5,140 bases of DNA from Actinomycetes bacterium (GTDB lineage Bacteria > Actinomycetota > Actinomycetes > Mycobacteriales > Mycobacteriaceae), in the NCBI GenBank assembly GCA_023416315.1, contig JAEZIA010000128.1:1-5140 (forward strand). The letters run 5' to 3'. Numbering within the stretch: the first letter of the stretch is position 1; every line of letters starts with the position of its first letter. This document shows, in pieces, positions 1 through 4,668 of the stretch. A program made the translations under genes and the position numbers. The notes under the pieces were generated by a model. That model saw only the letters and a program-made list of their open reading frames with translations. It searched no databases and was not told the DNA's origin.

Positions 1-197
1 TCGGCGTCGGAGACGTTGCCGCACACCTCGCAGAACTGCACCCCGTCGCGGACCCTGCCCAGCGCGGCGGTCAGCCGGTCGATGTCTGGCGGTTCGACCG
101 ACAGCAGATGAAACGCAATCCGCTGGGCACTCTTGGGACCGACGCCCGGCAGCTTGCCGAGCTCGTCGATCAGATCCTGGACTGGTCCCTCAAACAT
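1..197 (-). CDS. recR: Recombination mediator RecR, N-terminal part (cut by window edge)
   Basis: This is the first 65 codons of RecR; the rest lies beyond the left edge. RecR forms a ring-shaped clamp and works with RecO (and RecF) to load RecA on SSB-coated single-stranded DNA during gap repair. The translation starts MFEGPVQDLIDELGKLPGVG. It has the helix-hairpin-helix DNA-binding segment at residues 16-32 (LPGVGPKSAQRIAFHLL), then the first half of the Cys4 zinc finger (C56 and C59 in FCEVCG). The second cysteine pair and the Toprim domain are out of view. The ATG at 197-195 is the family's usual start. No good Shine-Dalgarno lies in front of it, and the ybaB stop is only 13 bp upstream, so translation is probably coupled to ybaB. 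Identification is secure from the sequence; the coupling is inference. Confidence 0.96.
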   Translation of the reverse strand, partial: MFEGPVQDLIDELGKLPGVGPKSAQRIAFHLLSVEPPDIDRLTAALGRVRDGVQFCEVCGNVSDA

Positions 198-210
198 TGA
201 GGTACAAAGG

Positions 211-594
211 TCAGGCCCCCGGCAGGCTGGGCCCAGCCTGGCCGGCCAGCGGTCCGAGGTGGGTCTGCGCCAAGATCGTGAACTGACGGGCCGAGTCGGC
301 GAGCGCGCCGACGATCAAGTCCTGCAGCGTTTCGACGTCGTCGGGGTTGACCACCTTCGGGTCGATCCGGATGCCGACCACCTCGCCGCTGCCCTTCATG
401 GTCACCTGCACAAGACCGCCACCGGCCTGGCCGTGCACCTCGGCCGCGGCCAGCGCGGCCTGGGCCTCCATCAGCTTCTGCTGCATCTCCTGGGCCTGCG
501 CCAACGCCGCCTGCAGACCAGGCATCACCTGGTCGCGTATCTGCTCCGCCTGATCGCGAAATCCCTCGAGGTTGGGAATCTCACCGGGTTGCAT
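211..594 (-). CDS. YbaB/EbfC family nucleoid-associated DNA-binding protein
   Basis: A 127-residue member of the YbaB/EbfC family, the counterpart of Rv3716c. Family members are small homodimers that bind DNA and are regarded as nucleoid-associated proteins. A coiled-coil-like helix spans about residues 26-52 (LAQAQEMQQKLMEAQ, rich in Q, A and L). The family's beta core follows at 55-79, with GQAGGGLVQVTMKGSGEV and GIRIDP, then VNPDDVETLQDLIVGAL at 82-98. The ATG at 594-592 has a strong AAGGAG (revcomp of 601-606) 6 nt upstream, which decides the start over the internal Met24. The first 25 or so residues (LEGFRDQAEQIRDQV) look like an addition before the usual helix. The C-terminus is short and lacks the Pro/Gly/Ala/Met-rich tail I recall in the M. 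tuberculosis protein. It lies 13 bp upstream of recR, the usual partner gene. Confidence 0.93.
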   Translation of the reverse strand: MQPGEIPNLEGFRDQAEQIRDQVMPGLQAALAQAQEMQQKLMEAQAALAAAEVHGQAGGGLVQVTMKGSGEVVGIRIDPKVVNPDDVETLQDLIVGALADSARQFTILAQTHLGPLAGQAGPSLPGA

Positions 595-683
595 GACAGT
601 CTCCTTGCGTCTCGGTCTCGACTTGGTTTCGCCTGCGGTTTCGGGCAGTCAGTGACTTCAAGCCTAGACGGCGAAGAGTTACG
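595..683. promoter_or_regulatory. Divergent intergenic region between ybaB and ami1
   Basis: These 89 bp must hold the start signals of both the minus-strand ybaB-recR unit and the plus-strand amidase gene. On the minus strand a TANNNT-type -10 candidate, TAGGCT, lies at 666-661. It would give a leader of about 60 nt before ybaB. No convincing -35 is seen, and mycobacterial -35 elements are often weak. On the plus strand I see no clear -10; a weak purine stretch (GAAGAG, 673-678) precedes the amidase GTG by 5 nt and may be its ribosome binding site. No terminator or strong palindrome is visible. Confidence 0.4.
601..606 (-). promoter_or_regulatory. Ribosome binding site of ybaB
   Basis: On the minus strand this reads AAGGAG, followed by 6 nt and the ATG at 594. 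It is a near-consensus Shine-Dalgarno sequence. It fixes the long N-terminus of the YbaB protein, because the internal Met24 has no comparable site at a workable distance. Confidence 0.8.
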
Positions 684-1457
684 GTGACGCGCGTGCTTTC
701 CTCCGCCCGCACGCGTGTCGCAGCCGCAGCATGCACCGCCGTGGTGCTGATCGCCTCGACGGTGACCAGTCCGCTCGTCCATGCCGCGCCGACCAGCATC
801 GCCGGCATGATCGTGTTCCTCGACCCCGGCCACAACGGAGCCAACGACGCGTCGCTGACCAAACAGGTGCCGACCGGCCGTGGCGGCACCAAGGACTGCC
901 AGACCTCCGGGACCACCACCAACAGCGGCTTCCCCGAGCACACCTTCAACTGGGACACCGTGCTGCTGATCCGGCAGATGCTGACCCAGCTCGGGGTGCG
1001 CACCGCGATGTCGCGCGGCAACGACAACCAGGTGGCGGCCTGCGTCGACGAGCGCGCGGCGATGGCAAACGCGTTGCAGCCCAACGCGATCGTGTCCATC
1101 CACGCCGACGGCGGTCCGGCCACCGGCCGCGGATTCCACGTCAACTACTCCAGCCCGCCGCTGAACCAGGCGCAGGCCGGCCCGTCGGTCCAGCTCGCCA
1201 AGGTCATGCGCGACCAGCTGCTGGCGTCCGGACTGCCCGCCGCCAACTACATCGGCTCCGGCGGGCTCTACGGGCGCTCGGACCTCGCCGGGCTGAACCT
1301 GGCCCAATATCCCGCGGTGCTCGTCGAACTCGGCAACATGAAGAACCCGGCCGATTCGGCGCTGATGGAAAGCCCCGAAGGCCGCCAGAAGTACGCGGCG
1401 GCGGTCGTGCAGGGCATCGCGGCGTATTTGGCCACCCAGCCGCCGCGGACCAGTTAG
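684..1457 (+). CDS. ami1: Exported zinc N-acetylmuramoyl-L-alanine amidase (Amidase_3), Ami1/Rv3717 type
   Basis: This 257-residue protein should cut the amide bond between N-acetylmuramic acid and L-alanine in peptidoglycan, acting outside the membrane in wall remodelling and cell separation. Residues 1-34 form a Sec signal peptide: basic start, hydrophobic AAAACTAVVLIAS, likely cleavage near VHA/AP. The Amidase_3 domain fills the rest. Zinc ligands are H50 (LDPGHNG), E85 (FPEHTF) and H140 (SIHADGG); the catalytic glutamate is E215 (VELGNMKNPADS). All four sit exactly 15 residues later than those I recall for Rv3717 (H35, E70, H125, E200). C72 and C120 could form a disulfide (inference). There is no separate wall-binding domain, as in Rv3717. 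The GTG start at 684 has a weak GAAGAG 5 nt upstream; a second GTG at 693 would also leave a signal peptide. The stop overlaps that of the convergent downstream gene. Confidence 0.95.
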   Translation: MTRVLSSARTRVAAAACTAVVLIASTVTSPLVHAAPTSIAGMIVFLDPGHNGANDASLTKQVPTGRGGTKDCQTSGTTTNSGFPEHTFNWDTVLLIRQMLTQLGVRTAMSRGNDNQVAACVDERAAMANALQPNAIVSIHADGGPATGRGFHVNYSSPPLNQAQAGPSVQLAKVMRDQLLASGLPAANYIGSGGLYGRSDLAGLNLAQYPAVLVELGNMKNPADSALMESPEGRQKYAAAVVQGIAAYLATQPPRTS

Positions 1458-1894
1458 CCGGCCTCGACCGTCTTCTTGAGGTTGGCCAGCACCTCGTCCT
1501 GGATGCGGCGCAGGCCCAGCGGCGCGAAGGTCTTCTCGAAGAACCCGCCGATGCCGCCCGCTCCCGTCCAGGTGGTCTTGAGCGTGACGCTGGAGCCCGG
1601 GCCGGCCGGTGCGACGGTCCAGTTGATCACCATCGAGGAGTTCGCGTCCTTCTCGATCACGGTGTGACCGGCGACGTCGACGTTCGCCTGCACCTCACGC
1701 ACCCGCGACTTGGTGGCCTGCAGCTTCCACTTGGCTACGGTGCCCTGCCCCGTGCCGCCCTGCAGCACCTGGTAGTCGCTGTACTGCGGCGAGAGGATCT
1801 TCGGGCGCACGTTCTGATAGTCGGCAATCGCGTCGAGCACGGCGGCCGGTTCGGCGTCGATCAAGATCGAGCTGGCGGCGCTGACCTGTCCCAT
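1454..1894 (-). CDS. SRPBCC (START-like/polyketide cyclase) family protein, Rv3718c-like
   Basis: A 146-residue single-domain protein with the pattern of the SRPBCC fold, a helix-grip barrel with a deep hydrophobic pocket. The N-terminal strand AASSILIDAEPAAVLDAIADY (6-26) leads into the first helices. Alternating beta strands follow (TVAKWKLQAT, VREVQANVDV, SSMVINWTVAPAG, SSVTLKTTWTG; about 52-111). A long C-terminal helix ends it (LGLRRIQDEVLANLKKTVEA, 126-145). No signal peptide is seen, so it is probably cytosolic. Family members bind lipids, polyketides or other hydrophobic ligands and some are enzymes; ligand and function here are unknown. The ATG at 1894-1892 has GAGGAG (revcomp 1904-1909) 9 nt upstream. 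It is divergent from tmsA and shares a 90-bp promoter region with it, so a lipid-linked role is possible, but that is inference from position. Its TAA stop overlaps the amidase TAG. Confidence 0.9.
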   Translation of the reverse strand: MGQVSAASSILIDAEPAAVLDAIADYQNVRPKILSPQYSDYQVLQGGTGQGTVAKWKLQATKSRVREVQANVDVAGHTVIEKDANSSMVINWTVAPAGPGSSVTLKTTWTGAGGIGGFFEKTFAPLGLRRIQDEVLANLKKTVEAG

Positions 1895-1903
1895 CAGGCA
1901 ATA

Positions 1904-1909
1904 CTCCTC
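1904..1909 (-). promoter_or_regulatory. Ribosome binding site of the SRPBCC gene
   Basis: On the minus strand this reads GAGGAG, 9 nt before the ATG at 1894. It is a good Shine-Dalgarno and contrasts with its divergent neighbour tmsA, which has none. Confidence 0.65.
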
Positions 1910-1943
1910 GGTGGCGGTGGTTCGAAAGTGTGATCAACCAGCC

Positions 1944-1955
1944 ATGCGGTCGCAT
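1944..1955. repeat. Perfect inverted repeat ATGCG-GT-CGCAT, possible operator
   Basis: Two 5-bp arms (1944-1948 and 1951-1955) around a 2-bp centre form a perfect inverted repeat. It lies where the -35 region of the rightward tmsA promoter would be: a 17-bp spacer from the -10 at 1973 puts the -35 at about 1950-1955. It could be an operator for a dimeric regulator. Such a short repeat can arise by chance in GC-rich DNA, and no regulator gene is adjacent. Confidence 0.3.
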
Positions 1956-1972
1956 CGGCTGTGGCTGCGGAC

Positions 1973-1978
1973 TAGCGT
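1973..1978 (+). promoter_or_regulatory. Predicted -10 element of a leaderless tmsAB promoter
   Basis: TAGCGT fits the mycobacterial TANNNT -10 pattern. It ends 6 nt before the tmsA GTG at 1985, so transcription would begin at or next to the first base of the start codon and give a leaderless mRNA. In support, an in-frame TAG at 1973-1975 rules out any start further upstream, and no Shine-Dalgarno precedes 1985. No clear -35 is seen. The transcription start is inferred, not observed. Confidence 0.55.
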
Positions 1979-1979
1979 A
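1974..1979 (-). promoter_or_regulatory. Predicted leftward -10 element for the SRPBCC gene, overlapping the tmsA -10
   Basis: Read on the minus strand, these bases are TACGCT, also a TANNNT match. It shares five bases with the rightward TAGCGT, inside the perfect inverted repeat GACTA-GCG-TAGTC (1970-1982). Transcription leftward would start near 1967 and leave a leader of about 70 nt carrying the GAGGAG site. Overlapping, symmetric -10 elements that fire in both directions are known in bacteria; here it is a prediction from sequence. Confidence 0.4.
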
Positions 1980-1984
1980 GTCGT

Positions 1985-3358
1985 GTGTCTGTTTCCGCAG
2001 CACTCACAGCCCATGCCCAAGGCGTGGAGCGGCTCCTGGCCAGCTACCACGCCATACCTGCGAACGCATCGGTACGCCTGGCGAAGCCGACGTCCAACCT
2101 GTTCCGCGCCCGCGCCAAGAGCAGCGCGCCCGGGTTGGACACCTCCGGGCTCACCGACGCGATCTCCGTCGACCCGGCCGCTCGGACCGCCGACGTGGCC
2201 GGCATGTGCACCTACGAGGACCTGGTGGCCGCGACCCTGCCGTACGGCCTGTCCCCGCTGGTGGTTCCGCAACTCAAGACCATCACTCTCGGTGGTGCAG
2301 TGACCGGGCTCGGCATCGAGTCGGCGTCGTTCCGCAACGGCCTGCCGCACGAGTCCGTCATCGAGATGGACATCCTCACCGGCGCAGGCGAACTGGTCAC
2401 CGCGAGCGGCGATGCGCATCAGGACTTGTTCCGCAGCTTCCCTAATTCCTATGGCACCCTTGGCTACTCGGTTCGTCTGCGGATCGAGCTGGAGCCGGTC
2501 AAGCCGTTCGTCGCGCTCAAGCACCTGCGGTTCCACACGCTGGCCGATCTGGTTGCGGAGATGGACCGCATCATCGAGACCGGCGGTTACGAGGGCACCC
2601 GGGTCGACTACCTCGACGGCGTGGTGTTCAGCACCGACGAAAGCTACCTGTGTCTTGGGGTGCAGACGCCGACCGCCGGACCGGTCAGCGACTACACCGG
2701 CCAGGACATCTATTACCGCTCGATCCAGCACGACGACGGAGCCAAGGACGACCGGCTGACCATCCACGACTACCTGTGGCGTTGGGACACCGACTGGTTC
2801 TGGTGTTCGCGGGCGTTCGGTGCACAGAACCCGAAGATCCGACGGTGGTGGCCGCGGCGCTACCGGCGCAGCAGCTTTTACTGGAAGCTGATCGGCTACG
2901 ACCAGAGGTACAACATCGCCGACCGCATCGAGGCCCGGCACGGCCGACCGCCGCTGGAGCGGGTGGTCCAGGACGTCGAAGTGCCCATCGAGCGGTGTGA
3001 GGAATTCTTGAGGTGGTTCCTGGACGAGATCCCGATCGAACCGGTGTGGCTGTGCCCACTGCGATTACGCGATCCGGCAGGCTGGCCGCTGTACCCACTG
3101 CGGGCCGGGCACAGCTACATCAACGTCGGGTTCTGGTCGTCGGTTCCGGCCGGACCCACCCCCGGCCACACCAACCGTCTGATCGAGAGAAAGATCAGCG
3201 AGTTGGACGGGCACAAGTCGCTGTATTCAGACGCCTACTACACCCGTGAGGAATTCGACGACCTGTACGGCGGCGAGGCATACAAGACCGTAAAAAAGAC
3301 CTACGATCCGGATTCACGGCTGCTGGACCTCTATGCAAAGGCGGTGCAACGACAATGA
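1985..3358 (+). CDS. tmsA: FAD-dependent oxidoreductase TmsA/BfaA (Rv3719-like), reductase step of 10-methyl fatty acid synthesis
   Basis: A 457-residue flavoprotein of the VAO/PCMH (FAD_binding_4) fold. Its family partner with TmsB makes 10-methylstearic (tuberculostearic) acid: TmsB adds a methylene group to oleoyl chains, and this enzyme reduces it with NADPH, most likely at the inner membrane face on phospholipid-bound chains. The FAD-binding core lies at about 25-170, with PLVVPQLKTITLGGAV (91-106), TGLGIESASF (107-116) and DLFRSFPNSYGTLGYSV (148-164). These stretches resemble, from memory, eukaryotic DHCR24 (delta24-sterol reductase), which also reduces an isolated C=C bond with NADPH. 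The C-terminal half is rich in aromatic and basic residues (RRWWPRRYRRSSFYWK, 286-301), a possible membrane contact. I see no histidine motif for covalent FAD. The GTG start is the only one possible: an in-frame TAG lies at 1973-1975. No Shine-Dalgarno, so probably leaderless. The stop overlaps the tmsB ATG. Confidence 0.88.
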   Translation: MSVSAALTAHAQGVERLLASYHAIPANASVRLAKPTSNLFRARAKSSAPGLDTSGLTDAISVDPAARTADVAGMCTYEDLVAATLPYGLSPLVVPQLKTITLGGAVTGLGIESASFRNGLPHESVIEMDILTGAGELVTASGDAHQDLFRSFPNSYGTLGYSVRLRIELEPVKPFVALKHLRFHTLADLVAEMDRIIETGGYEGTRVDYLDGVVFSTDESYLCLGVQTPTAGPVSDYTGQDIYYRSIQHDDGAKDDRLTIHDYLWRWDTDWFWCSRAFGAQNPKIRRWWPRRYRRSSFYWKLIGYDQRYNIADRIEARHGRPPLERVVQDVEVPIERCEEFLRWFLDEIPIEPVWLCPLRLRDPAGWPLYPLRAGHSYINVGFWSSVPAGPTPGHTNRLIERKISELDGHKSLYSDAYYTREEFDDLYGGEAYKTVKKTYDPDSRLLDLYAKAVQRQ

Positions 3359-4668
3359 CGACCTTCCGTGAGAATGCGGCGCATGCGCCCGGCAAGCTCA
3401 AACTGGCCGAGATTCTCGAAATCTTCGCCGCCGGCGGCGAGGTGCCGCTGAAGTTCACCGCCTACGACGGCAGCACCGCCGGCCCTGACGGCGCAGAACT
3501 CGGGCTGGATCTGCGCACCCCGCGCGGCACCACCTATCTGGCCACCGCGCCAGGCGATCTGGGCTTGGCGCGGGCCTACGTCTCCGGCGATCTCGATCTC
3601 CACGGCGTGCATCCCGGCGATCCGTACGAACTGCTGAAGGCGTTGTCGCACAACCTCGATTTCAAGCGTCCGCCGGCGCGGGTGCTGCTCGACATCATCC
3701 GCTCGATCGGCATCGAGCACCTCAAGCCGATTGCTCCGCCGCCGCAGGAAGCGCTGCCACGGTGGCGGCGCGTCGCCGAAGGATTTCGGCACAGCAAGAA
3801 GCGCGACGCCGACGCCATCCACCACCACTACGACGTGTCAAACACGTTCTACGAGTGGGTGCTTGGCCCGTCGATGACCTACACGTGTGCGTGCTATCCG
3901 AGCGCCGATGCGACCCTGGAAGAAGCGCAGGACAACAAGTACCGGCTGGTGTTCGAGAAGCTGCGCCTGGCGCCCGGCGACCGCCTGCTCGACGTCGGCT
4001 GCGGCTGGGGCGGGATGGTCCGTTACGCCGCGCGACACGGGGTCAAGGCGATCGGTGCCACGCTGTCGCGTGAGCAGGCCGCCTGGGCGCAGAAAGCGAT
4101 TGCCGAGGAGGGCCTCGCCGACCTCGCCGAGGTACGCCACACCGATTACCGCGACGTACTGGAGAGCGGCTTCGACGCGGTCTCCTCGATCGGGCTGACC
4201 GAGCACATCGGGGTGGCGAATTATCCTGCGTACTTTGACTTCCTGAAATCGAAGCTGCGCGTCGGCGGGCTGCTGCTCAACCACTGCATCACCCGTCCGG
4301 ACAACACGTCGACCCCGTCGGCCGGCGGTTTTATAGACCGCTACGTCTTCCCCGACGGGGAGCTGACCGGTTCCGGGCGCATCATCACCGAGGCCCAGGA
4401 CGTGGGCCTGGAGGTGGTGCACGAAGAGAACCTGCGCCACCACTATGCGTTGACGCTGCGCGACTGGTGCCGCAACCTCGTCGAGCACTGGGACGAGGCC
4501 GTCGACGAGGTCGGCCTGGCCACCGCCAAGGTGTGGGGGCTGTACATGGCCGGCTCACGACTGGGCTTCGAGACCAATGTCATTCAGCTGCACCAGGTGC
4601 TGGCGGTCAAGCTCGACGAGAAGGGCGGTGACGCGGGGCTGCCGCTGCGGCCGTGGTGGACGCCCTAG
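3355..4668 (+). CDS. tmsB: SAM-dependent fatty acyl methyltransferase TmsB/BfaB (CFA synthase-like, Rv3720-like)
   Basis: A 437-residue member of the cyclopropane-fatty-acid synthase family (COG2230), expected to transfer a one-carbon unit from SAM to C10 of phospholipid-bound oleate and form the 10-methylene intermediate that TmsA reduces. An N-terminal domain covers about 1-150. The catalytic domain opens with the family motif HHYDVSNTFYEWVLGPSMTYTCACY (158-181, shown by its key residues H158, Y159, D160, N163, C178), then SAM motif I LLDVGCGWGG (211-220). LTEHIG (281-286), LLLNHCI (306-312) and HHYALTL (362-368) follow. By eye, C178, E283, H310, I312 and Y364 line up with the bicarbonate-site residues of E. 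coli Cfa (C139, E239, H266, I268, Y317), so the site looks intact. The ATG overlaps the tmsA stop (ATGA); only a weak, distant AAAGG precedes it, which suggests translational coupling. The stop overlaps that of convergent dnaX. A pure cyclopropane synthase role is less likely given the tmsA partner. Confidence 0.9.
   Translation: MTTFRENAAHAPGKLKLAEILEIFAAGGEVPLKFTAYDGSTAGPDGAELGLDLRTPRGTTYLATAPGDLGLARAYVSGDLDLHGVHPGDPYELLKALSHNLDFKRPPARVLLDIIRSIGIEHLKPIAPPPQEALPRWRRVAEGFRHSKKRDADAIHHHYDVSNTFYEWVLGPSMTYTCACYPSADATLEEAQDNKYRLVFEKLRLAPGDRLLDVGCGWGGMVRYAARHGVKAIGATLSREQAAWAQKAIAEEGLADLAEVRHTDYRDVLESGFDAVSSIGLTEHIGVANYPAYFDFLKSKLRVGGLLLNHCITRPDNTSTPSAGGFIDRYVFPDGELTGSGRIITEAQDVGLEVVHEENLRHHYALTLRDWCRNLVEHWDEAVDEVGLATAKVWGLYMAGSRLGFETNVIQLHQVLAVKLDEKGGDAGLPLRPWWTP

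Noticed and set aside
717..737. Cys17 of Ami1 as a lipoprotein attachment site
   Set aside because: The preceding residues are AAAA rather than a lipobox such as L-A-G, and the hydrophobic stretch continues after the cysteine. A Sec signal peptide with cleavage near residue 34 fits better.
525..1307. A 260-codon minus-strand frame opposite ami1
   Set aside because: Low-complexity Arg/Gly/Val composition, no motif, and it overlaps both the ybaB start and the complete amidase gene.
731..1933. A 400-codon plus-strand frame running through ami1 and the SRPBCC gene
   Set aside because: It is Arg/Ala/Gly-rich with no recognisable domain and overlaps two genes with clear catalytic or fold signatures. 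It is a GC-frame shadow.
1934..2941. A 335-codon open frame on the minus strand opposite tmsA
   Set aside because: Its composition (Val/Ala/Arg/Gly/Asp-rich, no family motif) is typical of antisense frames in GC-rich genes, and it covers the well-supported tmsA.
3838..4488. A 216-codon minus-strand frame opposite tmsB
   Set aside because: It lies antisense to the methyltransferase core, where the plus strand shows the SAM motif and active-site residues; no domain is seen in it.
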